From positions 1 to 64,000 of the forward strand of contig CAKPQH010000005.1 in the NCBI GenBank assembly GCA_934178475.1: DNA of 64,000 nt, in the 5' to 3' direction. Positions 7,541 to 15,817 of this stretch are shown piece by piece (position 1 is the first letter of the stretch; the number at the start of each line of letters is the position of its first letter). Under the pieces are notes generated by a model. It did no database searches. It was not told the DNA's origin and saw nothing but the letters and a program-made list of their open reading frames with translations. The position numbers were made by a program, and so were the translations under genes. Source of the stretch: an uncultured Clostridia bacterium (GTDB taxonomy: Bacteria > Bacillota > Clostridia > TANB77 > CAG-508).

Positions 7541-7620
7541 CTGTAATCCGCTTAGTCAAGGTAAATAAATGTTATGAAATAATTAACTACCTTAATTTAA
7601 GGATTAGCGAGTATACGAAT
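7541..7620 (+). promoter_or_regulatory. L21 leader (ribosomal protein autoregulatory RNA)
   Basis: The 5' UTR between promoter and rplU folds as AATCC (7545-7549) with GGATT (7601-7605), enclosing AAGGTA with TACCTT, and ends in AGCGAGT. Position, size and these segments match the Firmicute L21 leader class, which is thought to bind a ribosomal protein of the operon to feed back on expression. Family membership was not tested by a covariance model. Confidence 0.7.
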
Positions 7621-7638
7621 AAGGGAGGTGCATTTTAA

Positions 7639-8004
7639 ATGTACGCAATAATTGAAAGCTGTGGAAAACAATACAAAGTAGCACAAGGAGATGTTGTATT
7701 TTTTGAAAAATTAGATGCTGAAGAAGGTAAAAAAGTTACTTTTGATAAAGTAATGTTAGTATCTGAAGATGGAAAAGTGCAAGTTGGAAATCCTTATGTT
7801 AAAGGTGTAAAGGTTGAAGGTAAAGTTGTTGCTCATGGTAAACACAAAAAGATTATAGTTTTCAAAATGAAAGCTAAAAAGAATGAAAGAACAAAGCAAG
7901 GACATAGACAACCATACACAAAAGTTGAGATAACATCAATAAAAACAGCCGCAAAGAAAGCAGAAGCTAAAAAAGCTGAAAATACAGAAAAAGCAGAAGC
8001 TTAA
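7639..8004 (+). CDS. rplU: 50S ribosomal protein L21
   Basis: 121 residues. Starts MYAIIESCGKQYKV and contains GHRQPYTKVEI, the RNA-binding C-terminal signature of bL21, followed by a Lys/Ala/Glu-rich tail about 15 residues longer than usual. AGGGAGGTG lies 8 bases before the ATG. First gene of the rplU-rpmA operon under an L21 leader. Confidence 0.97.
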   Translation: MYAIIESCGKQYKVAQGDVVFFEKLDAEEGKKVTFDKVMLVSEDGKVQVGNPYVKGVKVEGKVVAHGKHKKIIVFKMKAKKNERTKQGHRQPYTKVEITSIKTAAKKAEAKKAENTEKAEA

Positions 8005-8067
8005 TTGTTAAATTTTAGAATTTAATTAAACGGTATATAAAAATATTAACCGGAAGGAGTGAGAAAT

Positions 8068-8343
8068 ATGGCTCATCACGTTGGTCAAGGTAGTACAAGA
8101 AACGGTAGAGATAGTGAATCTAAACGTCTTGGAGTAAAAAGAGCTGATGGTCAATTTGTTCTAGCAGGAAATATATTAGTTAGACAAAGAGGAACTAAAA
8201 TATATCCAGGAACTAATGTTGGAAAAGGTAAAGATGATACTTTATTTGCATTAGTAGATGGAACAGTAAAATTTGAAAGAAAGGGTAAAGACAAAAAACA
8301 AGTTAGTGTTTATCCTGTAGTTGAAGAAAAGATTGAAAAATAA
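8068..8343 (+). CDS. rpmA: 50S ribosomal protein L27 without N-terminal extension
   Basis: 91 residues, bL27, which reaches the peptidyl transferase centre with its N-terminus. GQGSTRNGRDSESKRLGVKR and ILVRQRGTKIYPG are diagnostic. The ATG at 8068 (GGAAGGAG, 9-base gap) gives MAHHVGQG; the GTG at 8059 overlaps the ribosome binding site. Many Firmicutes make L27 with an extra N-terminal segment ending in LQFFA that must be removed by the Prp protease encoded between rplU and rpmA; here there is neither extension nor a prp gene (only 63 bases separate the genes). This matches the arrangement outside the Prp-containing Firmicutes. Confidence 0.96.
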   Translation: MAHHVGQGSTRNGRDSESKRLGVKRADGQFVLAGNILVRQRGTKIYPGTNVGKGKDDTLFALVDGTVKFERKGKDKKQVSVYPVVEEKIEK

Positions 8344-8352
8344 ATTTTTAGA

Positions 8353-8378
8353 GGCAATGTAATTATACATTGTCTTTT
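8353..8378 (+). terminator. intrinsic terminator after rpmA
   Basis: GGCAATGTA pairs with TACATTGTC around ATTA, followed by TTTT. Short T-run, so it may be leaky into the CobW gene. Confidence 0.65.
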
Positions 8379-8397
8379 AAAATAGTAAGGAGGAAAA

Positions 8398-9597
8398 ATG
8401 GAATATAAAGTTGTGCCAATAACAGTTTTAACAGGGTATTTAGGAGCTGGAAAAACAACATTATTAAATCATGTACTAAATAATCAAGAAGGGTATAAAG
8501 TAGCAGTAATAGTAAATGATATTGGAGAAGTAAATATAGATGCTAAATTAATAAAAGATGGTGGATTTATACAAGAAGAAGATAAAGGTGAAGTAGTACC
8601 ATTATCTAATGGATGTATATGTTGTACATTAAAAGCAGATTTAATGAATCAAATAGTTGATATATTAAAATCAAGAAAGTTTGATTACATATTAATAGAA
8701 GCAAGCGGTATATGTGAACCTTTACCAATTGCTCAAACTATTGTAACATTGGAAAATTCAATGGAACAATACGGACTTCCAAAAATATGTAGATTAGATA
8801 ATGTAGTAACAGTAGTAGATGCTTTACGATTAGCTAGTGAATTTGGATGTGGAGATTATTTAGTAAAAGAAGACATAGATGATGAAGATATAGAAAATTT
8901 ATTAATTCAACAAATTGAATTTTGTAATATAATTGTATTGAATAAAGTAAATGAAATAAAAGAAGAAGAATTAAAACAAGTAAAAGCAGTTATAAAAAAA
9001 TTACAACCAACTGCTAAAATAATAGAAACAAATTATTCAAAAGTTGAAGTAAAAGAGATAATGGATACAAATAATTTCGATTTTGAAAAAGTTTCAACAT
9101 CTGCAGGTTGGATTAAAGAATTAGAAAATGACACAGAGCATGATGAAGATGATGAAGATAAACGCGAATATGAAGAACATCATGAACACCATCATCATCA
9201 CCATCACGAAAACGAAGAAGAAGGAGAAGCAGAAGAATATGGAATTTCAACATTTGTATACACATCAAGAAAAGCATTTAATGAACAAAAATTTAATGAT
9301 TTTGCAAAAAACTTACCTTCAAGTGTTATTAGATGTAAAGGATTAGTATGGTTTTCAAATGATAATGATATGTCATATTTATTTGAACAAGCAGGAAGAC
9401 AAATGCAACTTTCACAAACAGGATATTGGATTGCTACTGCTCCAAAGGAAGAATTAAGACAAATAATTGCAGAAAATCCAGAAATAATGGATGATTGGGA
9501 TGAAGAAGTTGGAGATAGAATGGTTAAATTAGTATTCATAGGTAAAAACATGGATAAAAACAAAATTATATCAGAATTAAATGAGTGTATAATATAA
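8398..9597 (+). CDS. CobW/P47K-type metallochaperone GTPase
   Basis: 399-residue cytosolic GTPase of the G3E family (CobW/ZNG1/YeiR). Walker A GYLGAGKTT begins near residue 12, the metal-binding CxCC motif lies in SNGCICCTL (about residues 70-78), the NKVN guanine motif follows near 182, and the CobW C-terminal domain occupies roughly 280-395. Between the two domains is an acidic His-rich linker with a run of seven histidines (about residues 260-272), typical of zinc-handling members. The likely role is GTP-dependent transfer of zinc or a related metal to a client enzyme. AAGGAGG precedes the ATG. No Zur box was seen. The gene may be read through from rpmA. Confidence 0.9.
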   Translation: MEYKVVPITVLTGYLGAGKTTLLNHVLNNQEGYKVAVIVNDIGEVNIDAKLIKDGGFIQEEDKGEVVPLSNGCICCTLKADLMNQIVDILKSRKFDYILIEASGICEPLPIAQTIVTLENSMEQYGLPKICRLDNVVTVVDALRLASEFGCGDYLVKEDIDDEDIENLLIQQIEFCNIIVLNKVNEIKEEELKQVKAVIKKLQPTAKIIETNYSKVEVKEIMDTNNFDFEKVSTSAGWIKELENDTEHDEDDEDKREYEEHHEHHHHHHHENEEEGEAEEYGISTFVYTSRKAFNEQKFNDFAKNLPSSVIRCKGLVWFSNDNDMSYLFEQAGRQMQLSQTGYWIATAPKEELRQIIAENPEIMDDWDEEVGDRMVKLVFIGKNMDKNKIISELNECII

Positions 9598-9709
9598 TTC
9601 AAAAAGAAATTTTAATGATGTCTCATTTTTTTAACGGAATTGTAAAGCAACTTCATAATTTATTTTAATCTTAGAAATGTGAATTTTATGTGAAAAATAA
9701 ATAATATTG

Positions 9710-9739
9710 TTGACGTTGACTAACGGTCAATGTTATAAT
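9710..9739 (+). promoter_or_regulatory. promoter of tetR-ABC exporter operon
   Basis: TTGACG (9710-9715), 18 bases, TATAAT (9734-9739). The spacer contains operator 1. Confidence 0.8.
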
Positions 9740-9762
9740 AGCGAGTGTTGACTGATAGTCAA
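9716..9762 (+). promoter_or_regulatory. paired TetR operators TTGAC-N5-GTCAA
   Basis: Operator 1 TTGACTAACGGTCAA (9716-9730) lies between -35 and -10; operator 2 TTGACTGATAGTCAA (9748-9762) lies just past the start site. The centres are 32 bases apart, about three helical turns. Operator 2 is nested in a larger inverted repeat (AATAGCGA with TCGCTATT). The natural ligand-controlled repressor is the TetR protein encoded immediately downstream, so the operon is probably autoregulated. Confidence 0.8.
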
Positions 9763-9800
9763 TAATCGCTATTATTTATTTTAGCTGAAAGGGGGATTTT

Positions 9801-10403
9801 ATGCCAAGTGAAGCTTTTCAAAAATTAGATGAAAACAAAAAAAATAAGATAATAGATGCAATGAAAAAAGAGTTTGGACGAACAGCTTTTGATAAAACAT
9901 CTGTTGAAAGAATTGTAAAAGATGCAGGTATATCAAAAGGAAGCTTTTGGGTATATTTTGAAAACAAATCAGAAGCAATAGATTATATAATAGATATGTA
10001 TATGAAAGATGAATATAAGATTTTCAAAAATAAACTTATAAATAACAACGGAGATTTATTTTCTACAGCACGTGAAATGTATGAATATTTAGTAGAAAAT
10101 AATGATGCAAGATTATTAATGGGAAATATAATTCAGGTTTTAATGACAAATCAAGAAAGAGAAATTGCAGAATATAAAGAAAAAGGTGCAAAAGAGTTAA
10201 AAAGCTTTTTTGAAATTATAGATACCTCAAACATAAATAAAAAATACAAAGAAAAAGAATATATTATAACATTAATAAAAATGATAACACAATCAATAAG
10301 GGCAAATGCCTTAGTAGTTATTTTAAATAAATGTCCTGAAAAAGATGCAAGTGAAAATCTAGAAAGAGAATTAACAATATTAAAAAATGGAATTTGTTCT
10401 TAG
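9801..10403 (+). CDS. TetR/AcrR family regulator of the ABC exporter
   Basis: 200 residues with an N-terminal TetR helix-turn-helix (VERIVKDAGISKGSFWVYFENKSEA, about residues 34-59) and a helical ligand domain. AAGGGGG lies 8 bases before the ATG. It is the first gene of an operon with two ABC exporter half-transporters, a common arrangement in which the repressor senses a toxic compound that the exporter removes. Two TTGAC-N5-GTCAA operators flank the -10 box of its own promoter. Confidence 0.92.
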   Translation: MPSEAFQKLDENKKNKIIDAMKKEFGRTAFDKTSVERIVKDAGISKGSFWVYFENKSEAIDYIIDMYMKDEYKIFKNKLINNNGDLFSTAREMYEYLVENNDARLLMGNIIQVLMTNQEREIAEYKEKGAKELKSFFEIIDTSNINKKYKEKEYIITLIKMITQSIRANALVVILNKCPEKDASENLERELTILKNGICS

Positions 10404-10440
10404 TTCTAGTAAAATTTAATAAAATAAGAAAGGAAGCAAT

Positions 10441-12645
10441 ATGAAAAAAATATTATCAATTTTAAAGAAATATATTCCAGCAATTATATTAATAATAGTA
10501 TTATTGGTACTTCAAGCATATTGTGATTTATCACTTCCGGATTATACATCAAATATAATAAATGTTGGAATACAAGAAAAAGGAATAGAAAGTTCTGTAC
10601 CGGAAAAAATTTCAAAAGAAAGTATGGATAAAATTTTGATTTTTACAGATGACAAGTCAGATGAAAAAATATTATCTAATTATAATTTAAATGGTAATAA
10701 TTATGAATTAAAACAGATTAGCAAGGAAGAAACTGAAGAACTGGAAAACATAATTTCAATGCCAGAAGTTATAGTATATACACTAAAAAATATGGATATG
10801 AATACTTTGATGCAAAATATGAATAAAGATAGTGAGAATAAAGAAAATGTAGATTATTCAAAATTTGCTAATATACCAGAAGGAACAGATATATTTAAAG
10901 TTCTATCAATGTTAGATGAAAATGCATTGCAAGAAATCGTTAAAGATTTTGAAGAGAAATATAATGATTTAGGTAAGTCAATGGTAAAACAAACAGCTAT
11001 AGCATATCTACAAGAAGAATATCAAAATATTGGAATAGATTTAAAAGAAAAACAACTTGGATATATAAAAAATATAGGTTTAAAAATGGTGGGGATTGCA
11101 GCTTTAGCGATGGCGATAACAATACTTACAACATTTATTGCAAGTAAGGTATCAGCTGGATTTGGATATGAACTTAGAGAAAAAGTCATAAGAAAGACAA
11201 TGAATTTTGCAAATAAAGAATTTGAAGAGTTTTCAACATCATCATTAATAACTAGAAGCACAAATGATATTCAACAAGTGCAAATACTTTTAATAATGGT
11301 TTTACGTATGGTATTATATGCACCTATAATAGGAATAGGAGCGCTAACAAAGATAGCAGGAAATTCTATGCAATGGATTATTGGAGTAACAATACTTACA
11401 ATAATTGGATTTATGATTTTACTTTTAGTTATGGTTATGCCAAAATTCCAAAAAATACAAAAATTAATAGATAAGTTGAATATGGTATCAAGAGAAATTT
11501 TAACAGGACTTCCTGTAATCAGAGCTTTTGATACAGCTAAATATGAAGAAAAACGCTTTGATAATGCAAATGTTGAGTTAACAGAAGCACAATTGTTCAC
11601 TAGAAAAGTAATGGCTCTGCTTATGCCATTTTTAACACTTATTATGAATGGTGTTTGTATACTTATAGTATGGGTAGCTTCTAAAAAGATTGATTTAGGA
11701 GGAATGCAAGTAGGGGATATGACAGCTATGCTTACATATACTATGCAAATTATAATGGCATTCTTGATGCTTTCAATGCTATCTATTATGGCACCAAGAG
11801 CAATGGTTTCTTTTAAGAGAATTGCAGAAGTATTAAACAAAGAAAATTCAATAAAAGAAAAAGAAGAATCTGAGCAAGCAAAGTTTGATGAAAGTAAAAA
11901 AGGTTTAGTTGAATTTAAAAATGTAAGTTTTAGATATCCAGATGCAGAAGAGGATACAATAAAAAATATATCATTTGAAACAAAACCAGGAACGATAACA
12001 GCAATAATTGGTGCAACAGGTAGCGGAAAAAGCACATTAGTTAATTTAATTCCTAGACTTTATGATGTTACTGATGGAGAGATTTTAATAGAAGGAGTAA
12101 ATATAAAAGATGTAGGAATCCATGATTTAAGAGGAAAAATAGGATTTGTACCTCAAAAAGGATTACTATTTTCCGGAACAATAGAGTCAAATATTAAATT
12201 TGGAGAGGAAAACCTTTCAGATGAGGAAATGGAAAAAGCAGCAAGAGTAAGTCAGGCAAAAGAATTTATAGAAAATAAAGAAGAAAAATATAAAGCTGGT
12301 ATTACACAAGGAGGAAGCAATGTCTCTGGTGGACAAAAGCAGAGATTAGCAATTGCAAGAGCATTAGCAACAAATGCAAATATATATGTATTTGATGATT
12401 CATTTAGTGCATTAGACTACAAAACAGATAGTTTAGTTAGAAAAGGATTATCAAAAGAGATGAAGGGAGCAACTATGTTTATAGTAGCTCAAAGAATTAG
12501 TACAATAATGAATGCAGATCAGATATTAGTTTTAGAAGATGGCAAAATTGTTGGAAAAGGAAAACATAAAGAATTACTAGAAAATTGTGATGTTTATAGA
12601 GAAATAGCAAATTCACAATTATCTAAAAAGGAATTAGAAGGATAG
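10441..12645 (+). CDS. ABC exporter half-transporter, degenerate-site subunit
   Basis: 734 residues: six-helix type IV exporter membrane domain plus NBD. TM1 (about residues 13-32) is separated from TM2 (about 214-235) by a roughly 170-residue polar insert that would lie outside the cell, much longer than the usual short loop. The NBD has Walker A GATGSGKST (about 524) and signature VSGGQ, but Walker B ends VFDDSFSALD, with Asp where the catalytic Glu belongs, and the switch His is Gln (IVAQRIS). This is the pattern of the degenerate half of heterodimeric exporters such as BmrCD/LmrCD. The partner is the next gene, 15 bases away. Substrate is unknown. Confidence 0.93.
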   Translation: MKKILSILKKYIPAIILIIVLLVLQAYCDLSLPDYTSNIINVGIQEKGIESSVPEKISKESMDKILIFTDDKSDEKILSNYNLNGNNYELKQISKEETEELENIISMPEVIVYTLKNMDMNTLMQNMNKDSENKENVDYSKFANIPEGTDIFKVLSMLDENALQEIVKDFEEKYNDLGKSMVKQTAIAYLQEEYQNIGIDLKEKQLGYIKNIGLKMVGIAALAMAITILTTFIASKVSAGFGYELREKVIRKTMNFANKEFEEFSTSSLITRSTNDIQQVQILLIMVLRMVLYAPIIGIGALTKIAGNSMQWIIGVTILTIIGFMILLLVMVMPKFQKIQKLIDKLNMVSREILTGLPVIRAFDTAKYEEKRFDNANVELTEAQLFTRKVMALLMPFLTLIMNGVCILIVWVASKKIDLGGMQVGDMTAMLTYTMQIIMAFLMLSMLSIMAPRAMVSFKRIAEVLNKENSIKEKEESEQAKFDESKKGLVEFKNVSFRYPDAEEDTIKNISFETKPGTITAIIGATGSGKSTLVNLIPRLYDVTDGEILIEGVNIKDVGIHDLRGKIGFVPQKGLLFSGTIESNIKFGEENLSDEEMEKAARVSQAKEFIENKEEKYKAGITQGGSNVSGGQKQRLAIARALATNANIYVFDDSFSALDYKTDSLVRKGLSKEMKGATMFIVAQRISTIMNADQILVLEDGKIVGKGKHKELLENCDVYREIANSQLSKKELEG

Positions 12646-12660
12646 AAAGGAGGAAAATAT

Positions 12661-14484
12661 ATGCCAGGACCAATGGGAAGAAGAGGTACTACTGAAAAAG
12701 CAAAAGATTTTAATGGAACATTAAAAAGATTATTAAAAAGTTTAGGAAAATATAAAGTATGGATAACTATTGTAGTGGTTTTAGCAATAGCAAGTACTAT
12801 ATTTGGAATAATAAGCCCTAAAATACTTGGAAAAGCAACAACAGAGATATTTAACGGACTTGTAAGCAAAATATCAGGTGGAAGCGGAATAGATTTTAAT
12901 AAAGTTCTAATAATATTATTAAAATGTTTAGGTGCATGTATAGCAAGTAGTTTATGTTCATATATAATGAGTTATATTATGGCAATAATAACACAAAAGT
13001 ATACATACAAAATACGTAAAGATTTATCAGAAAAGATAAATAGACTACCAATAAGGTTTTTCGAACTTAAAAACAACGGAGAAGTTTTATCAATAATAAC
13101 AAATGACGTAGATACTTTATCACAAAATTTACATACAAGCACAACACAATTAATTACAAGTATAACTACAATTATAGGAGTTTTAGCAATGATGCTATCA
13201 ATAAATATTCCTATGTCGATAGCAGCTTTAGTAATACTTCCAATATCAGGATTTTTAGTAAGTAAAGTTGTAAAACATTCACAGAAATATTTTAAAAAGC
13301 AACAAGATTACTTAGGACATGTAAACGGTGATGTTGAAGAAATGCTTAGTGGACAAAATGTAGTAAAATTATTTAATGCAGAAGAAAAGGTATTAGGAAA
13401 ATTTAATGAAGATAATAAAAATCTTAAAGATTCTGCTTGGAAAAGTCAATTCTTATCTGGATTGATGCATCCTGTAATGAATTTTATAGGAAATGTTGGA
13501 TATGTTGTAATTTCAATAATGGGAGGATATTATTGTATACAAGGAAAAATTGCTGTAGGAGATATTCAAAGTTTTATATCATATGTTAAAAATTTTACAC
13601 AACCAATAGGACAAATAGCACAAGTATTTAATCAAATACAATCTATGATAGCAGCAACAGAAAGAATATTTGCATTTTTAGATGAAAAAGAAGAGACAAT
13701 AGATATTAAAAATCCAATATCTACAGAAGGAATTGAAGGAAATGTTGAGTTTAAACATGTTAAATTTCAATATGATAACAATCCAAATCCAACAATTCAA
13801 GATTTTAGTGCAAAAGTGAAAAAAGGCCAAAAGGTTGCAATAGTTGGACCGACTGGAGCAGGAAAGACAACTATGGTAAAACTTCTTATGAGATTTTACA
13901 ATGTAACTGATGGAGAAATATTGTTAGATGGACATAATATTCAAGATTTTAATAGAAGTGAATTAAGACATTTATTTGGGATGGTACTACAAGATACATG
14001 GTTATTTAATGGAACAATAAAAGAGAATCTAAGATATGGAAAATTAGATGCGACAGATGAAGAAGTATATAAAGCTGCAAAAACAGCATATGTAGATCAC
14101 TTTATAAAATCATTACCAGATGGATATAATATGGTTTTAAATGAAGAAACAGATAATATATCACAAGGTCAAAAGCAATTACTTACAATAGCTAGAGCGA
14201 TTATAGCAGATCCAAAAGTATTAATTTTAGATGAAGCGACTTCATCAGTAGATACTAGAACAGAAATATTAATTCAAAAAGCAATGGATGAGTTAATGAA
14301 GGGAAGAACATCTTTTATAATAGCACATAGATTATCAACTATAAAAAATGCAGATTTAATTTTAGTTATGAATAATGGAGATATAGTGGAAACAGGTACA
14401 CATGAAGAGTTATTGACAAAAGGTGGATTTTATGCTAATTTATATAATAGTCAATTTGAGAAAATTGATGATGACGTTGCTTAG
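12661..14484 (+). CDS. ABC exporter half-transporter, catalytic-site subunit
   Basis: 607 residues with six membrane helices and an NBD. Walker A GPTGAGKTT (about 395), Walker B LILDEATSSVD with the catalytic Glu, and switch His in IIAHRLS are all intact; the signature is altered to ISQGQ. With the upstream subunit this forms one consensus ATPase site (this Walker A/B with the partner's VSGGQ) and one degenerate site (partner's D-D Walker B with this SQGQ), as known for heterodimeric multidrug exporters. AAAGGAGG precedes the ATG. Probable multidrug or peptide/lipid efflux under the adjacent TetR regulator. Confidence 0.93.
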   Translation: MPGPMGRRGTTEKAKDFNGTLKRLLKSLGKYKVWITIVVVLAIASTIFGIISPKILGKATTEIFNGLVSKISGGSGIDFNKVLIILLKCLGACIASSLCSYIMSYIMAIITQKYTYKIRKDLSEKINRLPIRFFELKNNGEVLSIITNDVDTLSQNLHTSTTQLITSITTIIGVLAMMLSINIPMSIAALVILPISGFLVSKVVKHSQKYFKKQQDYLGHVNGDVEEMLSGQNVVKLFNAEEKVLGKFNEDNKNLKDSAWKSQFLSGLMHPVMNFIGNVGYVVISIMGGYYCIQGKIAVGDIQSFISYVKNFTQPIGQIAQVFNQIQSMIAATERIFAFLDEKEETIDIKNPISTEGIEGNVEFKHVKFQYDNNPNPTIQDFSAKVKKGQKVAIVGPTGAGKTTMVKLLMRFYNVTDGEILLDGHNIQDFNRSELRHLFGMVLQDTWLFNGTIKENLRYGKLDATDEEVYKAAKTAYVDHFIKSLPDGYNMVLNEETDNISQGQKQLLTIARAIIADPKVLILDEATSSVDTRTEILIQKAMDELMKGRTSFIIAHRLSTIKNADLILVMNNGDIVETGTHEELLTKGGFYANLYNSQFEKIDDDVA

Positions 14485-14510
14485 TAAAATAGCAATTGAA
14501 GGAGATTGTA

Positions 14511-15119
14511 ATGAAAAAATTTTTAATTTATTTTTGGATAAATTTTAAAGAGGTAATAAAGGATTTATTTGGTAAGGATAAGGAAAAAAGAAGAAAACAA
14601 ATACCAAATACTTTAACTTTGATAAGAGGATTTTTAGCACCAATTACCATCATTCCAGCAGTGCTAGTCGGAAATATAAAATTGGCAGTAATACTTATAA
14701 TAATTTCAGCACTAACTGATACATTTGATGGTTGGTATGCAAGGCATAGAAACGCACAAAGTGAATATGGAGCAGTTTTAGATGCAATATGTGATAAAAT
14801 TTTTATTATAACATTAGTTTTACCAATATTAATAAAATACTCACATGCATTGTATGGTGTATTAATATTAGAAGTAGTGATTGCAACAATAAATTCATAT
14901 GCAAAATTAAAAGGATATGAAACACGCTCATCTTATATTGGAAAGATTAAAACAATTATACTAGATTGCACAATTGCTTTATACTATTTCAATTTAATAA
15001 TAAGCAACAAGGTAGATATATTTATATCAGGAATGGTTGTAGCAACAAATATTTTACAAGTAATATGTGTATGGGAATACCTTACAACATATAAGAAAAT
15101 ATTCAAAGAAAAAAAATAA
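14511..15119 (+). CDS. CDP-alcohol phosphatidyltransferase family protein
   Basis: 202-residue membrane enzyme with the full CDP-alcohol phosphatidyltransferase motif D-x2-DG-x2-AR-x8-G-x3-D-x3-D at residues 70-95 (DTFDGWYAR ... GAVLDAICD). It would transfer a phosphatidyl group from CDP-diacylglycerol to an alcohol such as glycerol-3-phosphate; it looks PgsA-like but the acceptor is not certain. A TTG at 14496 is in frame, but it precedes AAGGAG, so ATG 14511 is chosen. It starts 26 bases after the exporter gene and ends at a terminator, so it is probably cotranscribed with it. Confidence 0.85.
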   Translation: MKKFLIYFWINFKEVIKDLFGKDKEKRRKQIPNTLTLIRGFLAPITIIPAVLVGNIKLAVILIIISALTDTFDGWYARHRNAQSEYGAVLDAICDKIFIITLVLPILIKYSHALYGVLILEVVIATINSYAKLKGYETRSSYIGKIKTIILDCTIALYYFNLIISNKVDIFISGMVVATNILQVICVWEYLTTYKKIFKEKK

Positions 15120-15123
15120 ACTT

Positions 15124-15163
15124 AAAACATCAAAAGTGTTTATAACATTTTTGGTGTTTTTAC
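15124..15163 (+). terminator. intrinsic terminator of the exporter operon
   Basis: AAAACATCAAAAGTGTT pairs with AACATTTTTGGTGTTTT and runs into Ts. Confidence 0.75.
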
Positions 15164-15246
15164 TTATTTATAAAAAATATATTGATTATTTATAAATAAA
15201 AGTATATAATCTGCTTATAATAAAATTAATATATGGAGGTATGATT

Positions 15247-15786
15247 ATGTTAGAATATTTAGAAAAATATGAAAGAAATTCAATTTTAGGTTCATTATTA
15301 ATAGCAGTAGTTTCAATACTATTGATAGTAAAACCAACAGCTATTCTTACAACTGTGATTTTAATTTTAGGAATAATTGCAATATTAGATGGATTAATAC
15401 ACATAATTTCTTATATAAAAACATCTAAGGAAATAAGATCTTTTAGTCAAGAATTATTTGAAGGATTTATAGAAGTAATTGCAGGTATATGTTTAATAAC
15501 ATTTAAAGACGTTTTTATTAGTATGGTTCCAATAATAATTGGTATATGGATTATACTAAAAAGTATATTAAAATTCCAATTATCATTAAATCTAAAAAAT
15601 GCAGAACAACAAAACTGGATGTCATTACTAATAGTTGCAATAATAACTTTAATTTTAGGTATAATTATCATTGCTAATCCATTTAAAACAGCAGTGACAG
15701 TTACAGTTATATCTGGTGTATTTTTGTTAATTACAGCTATTTCAGATTTAATTGAAAGCTTCTATATCATTGATAGATTAAAATAA
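15247..15786 (+). CDS. HdeD-like (DUF308) membrane protein
   Basis: 179 residues, almost entirely hydrophobic, with six predicted membrane helices arranged as three two-helix repeats, each helix pair ending in a conserved-looking Gly/Asp turn (for example ILGIIAILDGLIHII). This is the layout of the HdeD/DUF308 family, whose E. coli member is linked to acid resistance; function here is unknown. ATG 15241 is too close to GGAGG (15235-15239), so ATG 15247 is preferred. Stands alone between terminators and pfk. Confidence 0.75.
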   Translation: MLEYLEKYERNSILGSLLIAVVSILLIVKPTAILTTVILILGIIAILDGLIHIISYIKTSKEIRSFSQELFEGFIEVIAGICLITFKDVFISMVPIIIGIWIILKSILKFQLSLNLKNAEQQNWMSLLIVAIITLILGIIIIANPFKTAVTVTVISGVFLLITAISDLIESFYIIDRLK

Positions 15787-15817
15787 AACTAGATTTTGAA
15801 AAGAAAGAGGGAAGAAT

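Noticed and set aside
9204..9602. Long - strand ORF over the CobW gene
   Set aside because: Shadow of the CobW coding frame with no ribosome binding site.
11271..12035. 254-codon - strand ORF over the ABC exporter gene
   Set aside because: Antisense shadow of an AT-rich coding region; Ile/Ser/Phe-biased, no start signal.
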